Shown here: positions 1 to 9,844 of the stretch, one piece after another
How the letters are laid out: the number at the start of each line of letters is the position of its first letter
Position numbering within the stretch: the first letter of the stretch is position 1
NCBI RefSeq assembly: GCF_005145045.1
Contig: NZ_CP039691.1
Location: forward strand, 2,740,001 to 2,804,000
DNA: 64,000 nucleotides
Direction: 5' to 3'
Source of the DNA: Agrobacterium larrymoorei
Lineage (GTDB): Bacteria; Pseudomonadota; Alphaproteobacteria; Rhizobiales; Rhizobiaceae
Program-made: the position numbers and the translations under genes
Notes under the pieces: generated by a model
Told to the model about the DNA's origin: nothing
Seen by the model: the letters and a program-made list of their open reading frames with translations, nothing else
Database searches by the model: none

Positions 1-1121
1 GTCTGCCGCAGACCATGGATGCAAGCGTGACGGCAACGACGCTTGAGGGAAGCCAGCAGGTCATTTCGCTCGGGCCCGTCGCCAGCCAGGAAGCCATCAA
101 GCAGCTCGGAACCAATGGCGGCGGTTTCTTCAATGCCAACGCCGCCCATCCTTTCGAAAATCCCACGGCATTTGCCAACTATCTCAACATCTTCGCCATG
201 CTCAGCATTTCGGCGGCTTTCATCTATACTTTCGGCCAGATGGTCGGTAGCCGCCGTCAGGGCTGGGTGCTGCTCAGCGCCATGGCAGTTCTTCTGATTG
301 CAGGCGTCGCCACCGTTTACTGGGCGGAAAGCGCCGGAAACCCGATCCTTACCTCGATTGGCGTCGATGCCGCGCAAGGCAATATGGAAGGCAAGGAAGT
401 CCGTTTCGGTCAGGCCATGACTGCTCTTTATGCCGCAGTGACCACCGGCCTTTCGGATGGCGGCGTCAACGGCATGCACGGTTCCTTCACCGGGCTTGGT
501 GGCCTCGCTCCGATGTTCCTCATTCAGCTGGGCGAAGTTCTGCCCGGCGGCGTCGGTTCGGGCCTTTATGGCATGATCGTCTTTGCGCTTCTTTCCGTCT
601 TCGTCGCCGGTCTCATGGTCGGTCGCACGCCGGAATTTCTCGGCAAGAAGATCGAAGGCCGCGAGATGAAATATGCCATGCTGGCGGTTCTCATCCTGCC
701 CACCGTCATTCTCGGCTTCACCGCAATCTCGGCCATCCTGCCGTCTGCCGTCGCCAGTATCGGCACGGCGGGTCCGCATGGCTTGTCGGAAATTCTCTAT
801 GCCTTCACCTCCGCTGCGGGCAATAACGGCTCGGCTTTCGGCGGCCTTTCCGGCAACACGACCTGGTACAACACCACGCTCGGCATCTCGATGCTGCTCG
901 GTCGCTTCGCCTATGTCGTACCGGTCATGGCCATTGCCGGGTCGCTTGCCGCCAAGGTGCGCGTGCCTGCATCCAGCGGCACATTCCCAACGGATGGTCC
1001 GCTTTTCGTCGGCCTTCTCATCGGCATCATCCTCATCCTCGGCGGGCTGCAATTCTTCCCTGCCCTCGCACTCGGCCCCATCGTCGAACATTTCGCGATG
1101 CTTGCTGGCCAGACTTTCTAA
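1..1121 (+). CDS. kdpA: Potassium-transporting ATPase subunit KdpA (C-terminal part; start lies before the window)
   Basis: KdpA is the potassium-translocating channel-like subunit of the inner-membrane KdpFABC pump. The frame is open from the first bases of the window, so the 5' part is cut off; about 372 C-terminal residues are visible, against roughly 560 in the family. The visible part contains the loop [20 protein letters not shown], a potassium selectivity-filter motif of the family, and two later filter-like loops ([11 protein letters not shown] and [12 protein letters not shown]), separated by hydrophobic membrane helices. kdpB follows after 12 bases, and kdpC, kdpD and kdpE come next in the same direction, so this is a standard kdp operon. 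The promoter and any kdpF lie outside the window. Confidence 0.97.
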   Translation, partial: LPQTMDASVTATTLEGSQQVISLGPVASQEAIKQLGTNGGGFFNANAAHPFENPTAFANYLNIFAMLSISAAFIYTFGQMVGSRRQGWVLLSAMAVLLIAGVATVYWAESAGNPILTSIGVDAAQGNMEGKEVRFGQAMTALYAAVTTGLSDGGVNGMHGSFTGLGGLAPMFLIQLGEVLPGGVGSGLYGMIVFALLSVFVAGLMVGRTPEFLGKKIEGREMKYAMLAVLILPTVILGFTAISAILPSAVASIGTAGPHGLSEILYAFTSAAGNNGSAFGGLSGNTTWYNTTLGISMLLGRFAYVVPVMAIAGSLAAKVRVPASSGTFPTDGPLFVGLLIGIILILGGLQFFPALALGPIVEHFAMLAGQTF

Positions 1122-1133
1122 GAGGCGAACCCC

Positions 1134-3185
1134 ATGTCATCCAACCAACACCCATCGGCTCCCGCAAGGCCAAGCCTCTTCGACCCGGCCATCATCGTGC
1201 CCGCCGTCAAAAATGCTTTCATAAAGCTCAATCCGCGACAGTTGATGCGCAACCCCGTCATCTTCGTCACGGAAATCGTCGCCGCAGTGGTCACTATCTT
1301 CTTCATCCGTGACCTTATCTTGAACGATGGCACCGCTGTCTTTTCCGGCCAGATCGCCGCATGGCTCTGGTTCACCGTTCTCTTCGCCACCTTTGCCGAA
1401 GCCGTGGCGGAGGGGCGCGGGCGGGCGCAGGCCGATAGCCTCAAGCGCACCCGTTCCGATCTCACCGCCCGCCGCATCGTTGCCGGCGGCAAAGAGGAAA
1501 GCGTTGCGGCCACAATGCTCAAGGTCGGTGATATCGTCATCGTAGATGCAGGCGAGCTGATCCCCGGCGATGGCGAAGTCATCGAAGGCGTGGCCTCGGT
1601 CAATGAAAGTGCAATCACAGGCGAATCCGCTCCCGTCATCCGTGAATCGGGCGGCGACCGCTCCGCCGTTACCGGTGGTACGCAGGTTCTCTCCGACCAG
1701 CTGAAAATCCGCATCACCACCCCGCCCGGCGCCAGCTTCGTGGACCGCATGATTGCGCTGATCGAAGGCGCGGAGCGCCAGAAGACACCGAATGAAATCG
1801 CGCTTTCCATTCTGCTTTCGGGCCTTACCCTCGTCTTCCTCATCGTGGTCGTCACGGTCTGGGGTCTGGCGGGATATTCTGGCACGCTGGTCTCGGTCAC
1901 GGTTCTCGCTGCCCTTCTGGTCACCCTTATCCCCACCACCATCGGCGGCCTTCTTTCGGCCATCGGCATTGCAGGCATGGATCGTCTCGTGCGCTTCAAT
2001 GTCATCGCCACCTCGGGCCGCGCGGTGGAAGCTGCAGGCGATGTCGATACGCTGCTTCTGGACAAGACCGGCACCATCACCTTCGGCAACCGCATGGCGG
2101 CGGATTTCATTCCGGTTCCCGGCGTCACCGCCGAACAGGTGGCCGAAGCCGCGCTGCTTGCCAGCCTTTCCGATGAAACGCCCGAAGGCCGCTCCATCGC
2201 CGCACTCGCCACAGGTGAATTCGGCCTGAAGACGCCGAAGATCACTGTGGATGCCGTCGTTCCCTTCTCCGCCCAGACCCGTCTTTCCGGCGTAGATACG
2301 AACGGCAAATCCTTCCGCAAGGGCGCCATCGACGCCATCCTCAAATTCAGCGGTGCAGCCGATGGCAATGCCCCGGCAGAGTTTCATCAGGCGGTGGATC
2401 GCATCGCCCGCACTGGCGGTACGCCGCTTGGTGTTGCTGAAGGCAGCCGCCTTCTCGGCGTCATTCACCTGAAAGACGTGGTGAAGCCCGGGATCAAGGA
2501 GCGCTTCGCCGCCCTGCGCTCCATGGGTATCCGCACCGTCATGGTTACGGGCGATAACCCGGTTACGGCTGCGGCAATCGCCTCTGAAGCGGGTGTCGAT
2601 GACTTTCTGGCGGAAGCGACGCCGGAGGACAAGCTCGACTATATTCGCCGTGAACAGAAGGGCGGCAGGCTGATTGCCATGTGCGGCGATGGCACCAACG
2701 ATGCCCCAGCGCTTGCCCAGGCCGATGTCGGCGTTGCGATGCAGACGGGAACGCAGGCCGCGCGCGAGGCAGCCAATATGGTGGATCTCGATTCCAGCCC
2801 GACCAAGCTCATCGAGATCGTGGAAATCGGCAAGCAGTTGCTGATGACGCGCGGCTCGCTGACCACCTTCTCCATCGCCAACGATGTCGCCAAATATTTC
2901 GCCATCATCCCGGCGCTGTTCGTCACCACCTATCCGGCGCTCGGCAGCCTCAACATCATGGCGCTGTCTTCACCGCAATCGGCCATCCTCTCGGCGGTCA
3001 TCTTCAATGCCCTGATCATCATCGCGTTGATTCCGCTTGCCCTCAAGGGCGTGGCCTATCGTCCCTCTGCCGCGGCTGCGCTTCTTAGGCGCAACCTCCT
3101 TGTTTACGGCCTCGGCGGTCTGCTTCTGCCGTTTGCCGGTATCAAGGTCATCGATATCGCCGTTTCCGCGCTTCATCTGGTGTAA
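1134..3185 (+). CDS. kdpB: Potassium-transporting P-type ATPase subunit KdpB
   Basis: KdpB is the P-type ATPase that energises potassium uptake through KdpA. The 683-residue length is normal for the family. The phosphorylation motif DKTGTIT has its aspartate at residue 310. The actuator motif TGES and the hinge/P-domain motifs MVTGDN and [16 protein letters not shown] are all present. Membrane segments lie near residues 35-80, 220-280 and 585-680. The ATG start comes 12 bases after the kdpA stop, and the stop is followed after two bases by kdpC, which suggests tight co-translation. Nothing appears broken. Confidence 0.98.
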   Translation: MSSNQHPSAPARPSLFDPAIIVPAVKNAFIKLNPRQLMRNPVIFVTEIVAAVVTIFFIRDLILNDGTAVFSGQIAAWLWFTVLFATFAEAVAEGRGRAQADSLKRTRSDLTARRIVAGGKEESVAATMLKVGDIVIVDAGELIPGDGEVIEGVASVNESAITGESAPVIRESGGDRSAVTGGTQVLSDQLKIRITTPPGASFVDRMIALIEGAERQKTPNEIALSILLSGLTLVFLIVVVTVWGLAGYSGTLVSVTVLAALLVTLIPTTIGGLLSAIGIAGMDRLVRFNVIATSGRAVEAAGDVDTLLLDKTGTITFGNRMAADFIPVPGVTAEQVAEAALLASLSDETPEGRSIAALATGEFGLKTPKITVDAVVPFSAQTRLSGVDTNGKSFRKGAIDAILKFSGAADGNAPAEFHQAVDRIARTGGTPLGVAEGSRLLGVIHLKDVVKPGIKERFAALRSMGIRTVMVTGDNPVTAAAIASEAGVDDFLAEATPEDKLDYIRREQKGGRLIAMCGDGTNDAPALAQADVGVAMQTGTQAAREAANMVDLDSSPTKLIEIVEIGKQLLMTRGSLTTFSIANDVAKYFAIIPALFVTTYPALGSLNIMALSSPQSAILSAVIFNALIIIALIPLALKGVAYRPSAAAALLRRNLLVYGLGGLLLPFAGIKVIDIAVSALHLV

Positions 3186-3187
3186 TC

Positions 3188-3757
3188 ATGCTGAACCAAA
3201 TTCGCCCCGCCATCGTCATTCTGGCTTTCTTCATCGCCCTCACAGGGCTCGGCTACCCGCTTGCCATCACCGGCATTGCCCAAACGCTGATGCCAGCACA
3301 GGCCAACGGCTCGCTGATCCGCAAAGGTGACGCCGTGATCGGCTCCAGCCTGATCGGCCAGAACTTCACGTCCGATCGTTACTTCTGGCCGCGCCCCTCC
3401 GCGACAAGCCCGGATGCTTACAATGCTGCCGCTTCTTCCGGCTCCAACCTTGGCACCACATCTGCCAAGCTGAAGGAGCGGGTTGGAGGCGATGTCGCGC
3501 GCCTGAACGGGGCGGGCATCGCCTCTCCCGTCCCTGCCGATGCCGTCACCACATCCGGCTCGGGCCTCGATCCGCACATCACCCCGGCCTTTGCCGCGGC
3601 ACAGGTGGAACGCGTTGCCAAGGCACGCAATCTCTCCCCGGCAGATGTGCAGGCTCTGGTGCAAACAAAAACCGAAGGACGCCAGCTTGGCATAGTCGGC
3701 GAACCGCGTGTGAATGTGCTAGAGCTTAACCTTGCGCTGGATGCGCTGAAGAGCTGA
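3188..3757 (+). CDS. kdpC: Potassium-transporting ATPase subunit KdpC
   Basis: KdpC is the small single-span subunit that stabilises the KdpFABC complex and raises its ATP affinity. The protein has 189 residues. An N-terminal membrane segment lies at about residues 8-32, followed by the family stretch [21 protein letters not shown] and a soluble periplasmic-side domain with DPHITPAFA and a conserved C-terminal part containing [14 protein letters not shown]. The gene starts two bases after kdpB and ends five bases before kdpD, so it is part of the same transcript. Confidence 0.97.
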   Translation: MLNQIRPAIVILAFFIALTGLGYPLAITGIAQTLMPAQANGSLIRKGDAVIGSSLIGQNFTSDRYFWPRPSATSPDAYNAAASSGSNLGTTSAKLKERVGGDVARLNGAGIASPVPADAVTTSGSGLDPHITPAFAAAQVERVAKARNLSPADVQALVQTKTEGRQLGIVGEPRVNVLELNLALDALKS

Positions 3758-3762
3758 GACGA

Positions 3763-6462
3763 ATGGCGCCAAATGATCGTGACGGCCTGAACAGGCCTGA
3801 CCCGGATGCATTGCTTGCCCTGGCGGAGAAAGACCGCCGGGGCAAGCTTACTATTTTTCTGGGTGCCGCACCCGGCGTGGGCAAAACCTACGCCATGCTC
3901 GCCCGCGCCCGTCGCCTGAAAGCCGATGGCGTGGATGTCGTCGTGGGGCTGGTGGAAACCCATGCGCGCGCGGAAACCTCCGCCCTCCTCGAAGGTCTTG
4001 AAGTCCTCCCCCGCCTTGAATTCGACTATCGCGGCAAGCCCTTGCAGGAATTCGATCTGGACGCCGCGCTTTCCCGCAAACCGCGCGTCATCCTGGTGGA
4101 TGAGTTAGCCCATTCCAACCCGAAAGGCTTCCGGCACCCGAAGCGCTATCAGGATATCGAAGAGCTGATTGCCGCTGGCATCGAGGTCTGGACCGCGCTC
4201 AACATCCAGCATCTGGAAAGCCTGTCCGATCTCGTTGCCCAAATCACCGGCGTCACCATTCGCGAGCGCGTGCCGGACACGGTGCTCAAACGCGCAGACG
4301 AGGTCGTGTTGGTCGATCTTCCACCGGGCGAGCTGATCCAGCGTCTGAACGAAGGCAAGGTCTATCTGCCGGATAGCGCCAAGCGCGCGACCGACCGCTT
4401 CTTCCGCCTCGGAAATCTTACCGCCCTGCGCGAACTGGCCCTGCGCCGCACCGCAGACCGCGTGGACGACCAGATGGTCGATTATCTTCGCCAGAACGCT
4501 ATTGAAGGGCCTTGGGCAACTGCGGAAAGGCTGCTCGTCTGCATCGGCCCGGATGTGCTTTCGGACAAGGTTGTGCGCGTGGCAAGCAGGCTCGCATCCG
4601 GCCTCAATGCGCCTTGGACAGTCGTCAGCATGTTGCGCGACGATCAGGAAACCATGGACGAGGAAAGCCTGCGCCGCATCGACGACATCTTCCGTTTCGC
4701 CGAAAAGCTCGGTGCGGAAACCCGCCATGTGACCGGCAACGACTTCGTAACCGAAATCCTCAAGCTCGCCCGGCGCGAACACGCAACGCAGATCGTCATA
4801 GGCTCACAGCGCCGCAGGTGGCTCTCCAATCCGCTTCGCCCTACCCTTTCAGACGCCTTGGCCAAAGAGGCAACAGGCATCGGCCTGCATCTGGTGACCG
4901 CCGACAGCGCCGCCACCCCGCAATCCGCGGCGGCCAAGCGCTCTCGCCTGCCACATCTTTCCGCCCTGTCCAGATCGCTGCTTTGCGCGGTCGGCACGGT
5001 CGCAGCTGCCACGGTGGCTGGCCTTGCGCTGGATCAGGTCACCCACCTGCCGAATATCTCGCTTCTCTTCCTGCTCGCCGTTCTTGGCGCGGCCTCCGCT
5101 GCGGGCTTCATCGCGGCCATGATGGCGGCGATTCTTTCGGCCCTTGCCTATAACTTCTTCTTCATCGCGCCGGTCGAAACCTTCACCATCGCCTCTCCGC
5201 ATGAAGTGTTTGCACTCGCCGTCTTCATCGTCGCCGCGCTCTTGGCAGGAAGCCTTGCCTCGCGCATTCGCGAGCAGGCGCAGGCCGCTCGCCAGCGTGC
5301 CGCCGATATGCAGGCGCTTTACGATTTTTCCCGCAAACTGGCCGGAACGGCAAAGCCTGAAGAAGTGCTCTGGGCCTCCGTCACGCAGTTGCAAGGCAGC
5401 GTAAGGCGCAATGTCGTCATGCTTCTGCCCAAGGGCGAGGATCTGGAAGTCGTGGCCGCCTGGCCGCCGGATACGGAACTCGGCGTCTCCGAACTGACGG
5501 CAGCACGTTGGGCCAACAGCCGCTCCGAACCTTCAGGCTCCGGCACCGGTACTCTGCCCAACTGCCGCTTCCAGTTCCGCCCGCTGATGAGCCCCCATGG
5601 TGTCGTCGGCGTGTGCGGTTTTGAGCCGGGTGAAGACGGGCTCGATTCCAACGCCGAGCGCAAACTTGCCGCCATTCTCGATCAGGCCGCAACGGCAATC
5701 GACCGCGCCCGCCTTTCCTCCGAAAGCACCGAGCAGGCCGCGCGGCTGGAGGGTGAGCGATACCGCGAGGCGCTTCTCTCCTCCATCTCCCACGATCTGC
5801 GCACGCCCCTGGCAACGATCACCGGCTCCGTCACCAGCCTGCGGGAACTGGGCGACCGCATGCCGCCGGAAAGCCGGGACGATCTGCTGCAATCTATCGA
5901 AGAGGAAAGTGCGCGCCTCACCCGCTTCGTCGCCAACCTGCTGGACATGACCCGCATCACCGCAGGCACCTTGCAGGCAAAACGAGACTGGGTGGATGTC
6001 GCCGACGTGGTCCGCTCCGCAGTCGACCGTGCCCGAAAGTACTTTCCGAGCCAAAGCTTCGAGACAGGCATCGCAAAAGATTTGCCGGTCATCCGTGCGG
6101 ATTCCGTTCTTCTCGGCCAGGTTCTCTTCAACCTGCTGGACAATGCCGCCAAATATGGCGGTGGCGATCCGGTCAATGTCTATGCGCGGCGCGATGCAAA
6201 CGAGATCGTGGTTTCGGTCACGGATCACGGCAAGGGTATTCCCGCCGAGGACCTCGACCGCGTCTTTGAAAAATTCTATCGTCGCTCAAAATCGGACGGA
6301 CGCTCTCCGGGAACGGGTCTCGGCCTTTCCATCGCCCGCGGCTTTATCGAGGCGATGGGCGGGCACATTCATGCGGAAAGCCCTGCCGTGAAGAAGCGTG
6401 GTACGCGCATCGTCATGCGTTTTCCGTTGAACGAGCAGAGCGAAGGCAGGCAGAAACAATGA
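3763..6462 (+). CDS. kdpD: Osmosensitive potassium-channel sensor histidine kinase KdpD
   Basis: KdpD senses potassium limitation and phosphorylates KdpE. The 899 residues follow the classic order: an N-terminal KdpD domain with the Walker A motif GAAPGVGKT (residues 34-42), a USP-like domain (about 250-375), four membrane segments (about 405-500), a GAF-like region (about 520-640), and a histidine kinase core. The phospho-acceptor is H677 in the H-box SHDLRTPLA, followed by N-box NLLDNAAKY and G-boxes DHGKGIP and GTGLGLSIA. The gene follows kdpC by five bases and overlaps kdpE by four (ATGA), so the sensor and regulator are translationally coupled behind the pump genes. Confidence 0.97.
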   Translation: MAPNDRDGLNRPDPDALLALAEKDRRGKLTIFLGAAPGVGKTYAMLARARRLKADGVDVVVGLVETHARAETSALLEGLEVLPRLEFDYRGKPLQEFDLDAALSRKPRVILVDELAHSNPKGFRHPKRYQDIEELIAAGIEVWTALNIQHLESLSDLVAQITGVTIRERVPDTVLKRADEVVLVDLPPGELIQRLNEGKVYLPDSAKRATDRFFRLGNLTALRELALRRTADRVDDQMVDYLRQNAIEGPWATAERLLVCIGPDVLSDKVVRVASRLASGLNAPWTVVSMLRDDQETMDEESLRRIDDIFRFAEKLGAETRHVTGNDFVTEILKLARREHATQIVIGSQRRRWLSNPLRPTLSDALAKEATGIGLHLVTADSAATPQSAAAKRSRLPHLSALSRSLLCAVGTVAAATVAGLALDQVTHLPNISLLFLLAVLGAASAAGFIAAMMAAILSALAYNFFFIAPVETFTIASPHEVFALAVFIVAALLAGSLASRIREQAQAARQRAADMQALYDFSRKLAGTAKPEEVLWASVTQLQGSVRRNVVMLLPKGEDLEVVAAWPPDTELGVSELTAARWANSRSEPSGSGTGTLPNCRFQFRPLMSPHGVVGVCGFEPGEDGLDSNAERKLAAILDQAATAIDRARLSSESTEQAARLEGERYREALLSSISHDLRTPLATITGSVTSLRELGDRMPPESRDDLLQSIEEESARLTRFVANLLDMTRITAGTLQAKRDWVDVADVVRSAVDRARKYFPSQSFETGIAKDLPVIRADSVLLGQVLFNLLDNAAKYGGGDPVNVYARRDANEIVVSVTDHGKGIPAEDLDRVFEKFYRRSKSDGRSPGTGLGLSIARGFIEAMGGHIHAESPAVKKRGTRIVMRFPLNEQSEGRQKQ

Positions 6463-7145
6463 CGCTGGGACGTATTCTGGTGGTGGATGACGAGCCGCAA
6501 ATCCGGCGGTTTCTGCGGCCAGCGCTCGCCGCTGCCGGATATGACGTCATCGAAGCGGAGAATGGTGCAGACGCCATCAAGGCCGTCGCCACCGCCGCCC
6601 CGGATATCATCATCCTCGATCTTGGTCTGCCAGACATGGACGGCAAGGATGTGATCGCCAATCTGCGCGGCTGGTCCAGGCTTCCCATCATCATATTGTC
6701 CGCCCGCGACCGCGAAACCGAAAAAATCGCTGCACTCGATCTCGGTGCTGACGACTATATCGAAAAACCCTTTGGCATCGGAGAACTCACCGCCCGCATC
6801 CGCACCGCCATGCGCCACGTCGGCAAAACCGAAACGCAACCCTCCTCGATTGACGTGGACGGCCTTTCCATCGACACCCAACGCCGCCTCGTCGCCCGCG
6901 AAGGCACCGGCATCAAGCTGACGCCAAAGGAATACGATCTCCTCATCCTCCTCGCCCACCACGCCGGCCGCGTCGTCACCCACCGAACGCTCCTAACCTC
7001 CGTCTGGGGCCCCGCCCACAGCGAAGACCTCCACTACCTCCGCGTCTTCATCGGCCAGCTGAGACAGAAAATAGAACGCGATCCCGCTCAGCCGAAGATT
7101 ATTCAGACGGAACCTGGGGTGGGGTATCGGTTTGTTTTGGAGTGA
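6459..7145 (+). CDS. kdpE: KDP operon response regulator KdpE
   Basis: KdpE is an OmpR/PhoB-type response regulator that activates the kdp operon when phosphorylated by KdpD. The 228 residues contain a receiver domain with the acidic pair DDEP near residue 10, the phospho-acceptor D54 in LDLGLPDMDG, and K near residue 103 in EKPFG. A winged-helix DNA-binding domain follows, with LTPKEYDLL and VGYRFV. The start overlaps the end of kdpD by four bases. Only five bases separate its stop from the stop of the convergent gene at 7151, so there is hardly room for a terminator. This tight junction is also where base composition changes to the AT-richer sugar cluster. Confidence 0.97.
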   Translation: MTLGRILVVDDEPQIRRFLRPALAAAGYDVIEAENGADAIKAVATAAPDIIILDLGLPDMDGKDVIANLRGWSRLPIIILSARDRETEKIAALDLGADDYIEKPFGIGELTARIRTAMRHVGKTETQPSSIDVDGLSIDTQRRLVAREGTGIKLTPKEYDLLILLAHHAGRVVTHRTLLTSVWGPAHSEDLHYLRVFIGQLRQKIERDPAQPKIIQTEPGVGYRFVLE

Positions 7146-7150
7146 TGGAG

Positions 7151-8095
7151 TTATGCCAGATCGATCTCAAACTGCTGATAAACGACGCTGCGAGCGCCGA
7201 ACATCTCTTTCTGCAGAGCCAATCCCTCGTTCAACTGACGCCCTTGAGAAGTCGTTGAAATCCCGAAGTCGAACCAATCGCGTCCCATAAATATATTTTC
7301 CATTAAATATGAAACGATGAAATCTACGCTTCCGATTTCCCGGCCCCGTGCAGACGCGGCTATATACTGGACATGGACGGTTCTGCCGCAGTCAAAAATA
7401 ACTAAGCCGGCAACCATCTTATCATTCTCAAACGCGCCGAAGAGACTGATTTCATCGGGAAAACTTCGAGCCAACATTTCAATTTCTCTAAGAGAATGCG
7501 TGGGCGAAGCCTCATGACGATGAGCCAAGACCTCAGAAAGTATATTCCAATAAGCTTGCCAATCCCGGCTTTGACGTACAACCAAATTAGCCTTCTTCGC
7601 CAACGCTACAGCCTGTTTCCTTGACTTTGATGGCTTGAGGCGCCGTGCAAGAGGAATGGCGGAGGACAAATCGCATCGTATCAATCGGGCATTATGGCGA
7701 AATAGTGCGTAGAGGTCTTCATCAGCAGGCTGCGTCTGGTAGATATGAGGAACAGGCTTGTAGTAGAGCCTTTTTGCATCCTGCTCCCGGTAGAATTCCA
7801 AAATCGCGTTAAACGTCTTGAGAAAAATCTCAATCCGCATTTTCGACCCCGTAACTACGCCGCCGTAGGTGAGACCACCATGGGAAAATATCGCTCCCTC
7901 CGCGCTATTTGCCGGCAATACCGCGATCAATACTCCATCTTGCCTAACCATAATTGAGGCGTCATGAAATCGATCAGCGTGGTAATCCATAAAGTCGCGA
8001 TTGTGGAGAAAAGTACCATTCTTCGAACTCGATATCCAATCGTTCCATTCCAGCTTGTTTTCGGAACGATATGAGTGAACACTGATATCAGCCAC
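7151..8095 (-). CDS. FemAB/GNAT-like acyltransferase of the sugar cluster
   Basis: The 314-residue protein resembles the GNAT-fold FemAB-like (BioF2/CelD-type) acyltransferases found in polysaccharide clusters. Features supporting this are the N-terminal WNDWISSSKNGTFLHNRDFMDYH, the middle LYYKPVPHIYQ, and the C-terminal block VHVQYIAAS followed by FDFGIST. A GTG start at 8095 is chosen because GGAGGA stands five bases upstream and the gene then overlaps the previous one by eight bases; a longer frame to 8185 would lack this site. The substrate is unknown; transfer of an acyl or amino-acid group to a surface sugar is an inference from the neighbours. It is the last gene of the minus-strand cluster. 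Confidence 0.7.
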   Translation of the reverse strand: MADISVHSYRSENKLEWNDWISSSKNGTFLHNRDFMDYHADRFHDASIMVRQDGVLIAVLPANSAEGAIFSHGGLTYGGVVTGSKMRIEIFLKTFNAILEFYREQDAKRLYYKPVPHIYQTQPADEDLYALFRHNARLIRCDLSSAIPLARRLKPSKSRKQAVALAKKANLVVRQSRDWQAYWNILSEVLAHRHEASPTHSLREIEMLARSFPDEISLFGAFENDKMVAGLVIFDCGRTVHVQYIAASARGREIGSVDFIVSYLMENIFMGRDWFDFGISTTSQGRQLNEGLALQKEMFGARSVVYQQFEIDLA

Positions 8096-9017
8096 CAGAC
8101 TCCTCCCAAATCGCCACACCGACACCTGAGCGACCCATGCCATTACCGTTGTAAAACAAATAGGTGTCGCCCTGCTCCGTGACAATCTTGGCCGGATAAC
8201 ACGTCATCTCGCTATCCCAGTCACCTACGGAGCCGCGAGGTAGTTCTACAAGTTTGGTCCTTTCGAAAGTGATTCCATTTTTGGACACGGCTAAAAAGGA
8301 CTCATATCTCTTATCCACCGTATCGGAAGTTACCCGAAGTTCATATCCATCACCGTTTCTGTTCGCTCTAGGTCTGCCAATACGATATTCGGATCCTTCA
8401 ACATCCATTATCTTTATTGCATTATTCATATCGAAACTAACCCCATCAGGGCTTTCTATCATCCAACAGTTGTATTCGGGGTAAGAAATTCCTTGTATGT
8501 TTTTCCAGCCGTGACCACATGATATCCACGCTCGATACCCTGTAGTCAGTTTCTCAATACTGTGAAGTGCTCCAATGAATGGAGACTTGGGCGATCGGTC
8601 TAGGACCGGAGTATTTTGCACCCTTGTAAAACTCGATCCGCCATCGTGGCTAATAGCCAAACCAGTAAAAGCGAGAAATTTCACTTCTTGAACGATTTGG
8701 AAGCCAACATAGTACATCCATAACTCAGAAGATGTCTGTCGAATTATGTCGCCGAGTATGACGCCATTATCGTCAAACATGCCTGGCTGACCAGTTCCGA
8801 GTGCTGGTTTATCTGCAACCCGAAGAACTTTGGTTGGATCAACTCGATCAACATCAATCCATGAAATACGAGATACGCCAGCTTTATCCCTGACTCCGCC
8901 AAAGATACGAATTACGTCTTCGGTGATCTGCAAGGGCACCGGGGTCATAAAGGAATGTTCGGCCCACTCATATACGCCTTCAGGGCAAAAAACTCTTCCA
9001 AGCTTCTTCCAACTCAT
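8088..9017 (-). CDS. Beta-propeller protein resembling glycoside hydrolase families 32/43
   Basis: The 309-residue protein has no signal peptide and shows repeated propeller-blade patterns such as WMYYVGF, GLAISHDGGSSF, NCWMIESPDGVSF, FLAVSKNGITFER and TYLFYNGNGMGRSGVGVA. These are typical of five-bladed glycosidase-like proteins that often sit in lipopolysaccharide and exopolysaccharide clusters. The catalytic residues cannot be assigned with confidence from sequence alone, so a hydrolase activity is not claimed. It starts with ATG one base after the end of the NeuD-like gene and overlaps the FemAB-like gene, so all three are probably translated together. Confidence 0.6.
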   Translation of the reverse strand: MSWKKLGRVFCPEGVYEWAEHSFMTPVPLQITEDVIRIFGGVRDKAGVSRISWIDVDRVDPTKVLRVADKPALGTGQPGMFDDNGVILGDIIRQTSSELWMYYVGFQIVQEVKFLAFTGLAISHDGGSSFTRVQNTPVLDRSPKSPFIGALHSIEKLTTGYRAWISCGHGWKNIQGISYPEYNCWMIESPDGVSFDMNNAIKIMDVEGSEYRIGRPRANRNGDGYELRVTSDTVDKRYESFLAVSKNGITFERTKLVELPRGSVGDWDSEMTCYPAKIVTEQGDTYLFYNGNGMGRSGVGVAIWEESGG

Positions 9018-9018
9018 C

Positions 9019-9693
9019 CTAAGCCTTTAACTTAAAATAGCGATAACTACTGACCTTGGACGGCGCAGCAGGATGACCGGTAAGCAAAATCCCTGGATCT
9101 GGGAATGACTTGTTAACGACAGCAGCCAAAGCTACAAAGCAGTCGTCACCCGTCACGATGTGGTCCGCAAAAGTTGCATTGACCCCAATAAAGCTTCTGC
9201 GGCCAATTTTACAGTAGCCTGAAATGACGCAGTGGGATGACAAAAAGGAGAATGCACCTATCTTGCTTTGGTGTCCGATGTGGTTACCGCTCCACATTAC
9301 GACGCCGTCACCTATCTCTACGCCATGCTGGACAACGTTGTTTTCAAAAATGAAAACGTTTTCCCCTACGATTGCCGTTCGCCAAACGAAAGCGTGAGAA
9401 CTTATGTAATTGGCGAACACGTAGCCCTTAGACTTCATCAAAAGATAAAGACGTTCGCGCACACGGTTAAGTTCGGTGCTCGTTATGGCGATATGAACAG
9501 AAACATCGTCCGGTGGAAATTCTTGCTCGCAGCGCTCAACGTCGACGAGAGGAAGACCATGGTGCTGATGGCCAGTCCGATAAGTTTCTTCAACGGCAAA
9601 GCCGACGACATCATAAGAGGAATCATTCGTGAAATACTCATAAGCGATATCGGCGAATTCACCAGCACCGACGATTAAAAGCTTTTTAGTCAT
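9019..9693 (-). CDS. NeuD/PglD-family sugar O- or N-acyltransferase
   Basis: This 224-residue protein starts with a Rossmann-like loop (LLIVGAGEFADIAYEYF) and ends in a left-handed beta-helix of hexapeptide repeats (IVGENVFIFENNVV, VEIGDGVVM, IGHQSKIGAFSFLSSHCVI, CKIGRRSFIG). This is the architecture of the NeuD/PglD/PerB family, which acetylates amino sugars or sialic-acid-like sugars. The ATG at 9693 has a GAGAAGAAG sequence upstream. In this cluster a likely substrate is the 3-amino-3,6-dideoxy sugar made by the FdtA-like and DegT-like proteins; this is inference. Confidence 0.85.
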   Translation of the reverse strand: MTKKLLIVGAGEFADIAYEYFTNDSSYDVVGFAVEETYRTGHQHHGLPLVDVERCEQEFPPDDVSVHIAITSTELNRVRERLYLLMKSKGYVFANYISSHAFVWRTAIVGENVFIFENNVVQHGVEIGDGVVMWSGNHIGHQSKIGAFSFLSSHCVISGYCKIGRRSFIGVNATFADHIVTGDDCFVALAAVVNKSFPDPGILLTGHPAAPSKVSSYRYFKLKA

Positions 9694-9844
9694 GACTTCT
9701 TCTCATTAGTACCTTGTTCTTTCGGGGCTGAGATTTACGGCTAGCAGGCTGCAACGCGCAAGTGAACGCATACCCAAAAGAATTTGTGCTTAAAATGGTG
9801 GTTCAGGGACAAGCCACATCGGGCGGACTCAAGTAGATAGCTCA

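Noticed and set aside
1118..2468. Long open frames on the minus strand opposite kdpB
   Set aside because: They are mirror frames of a high-GC gene; the plus strand encodes an intact P-type ATPase with all motifs, and the minus-strand products have no recognisable domains.
7145..7151. An attachment site at the left edge of the sugar cluster
   Set aside because: Only five bases separate kdpE and the FemAB-like gene and they bear no similarity to the tRNA-Phe end.
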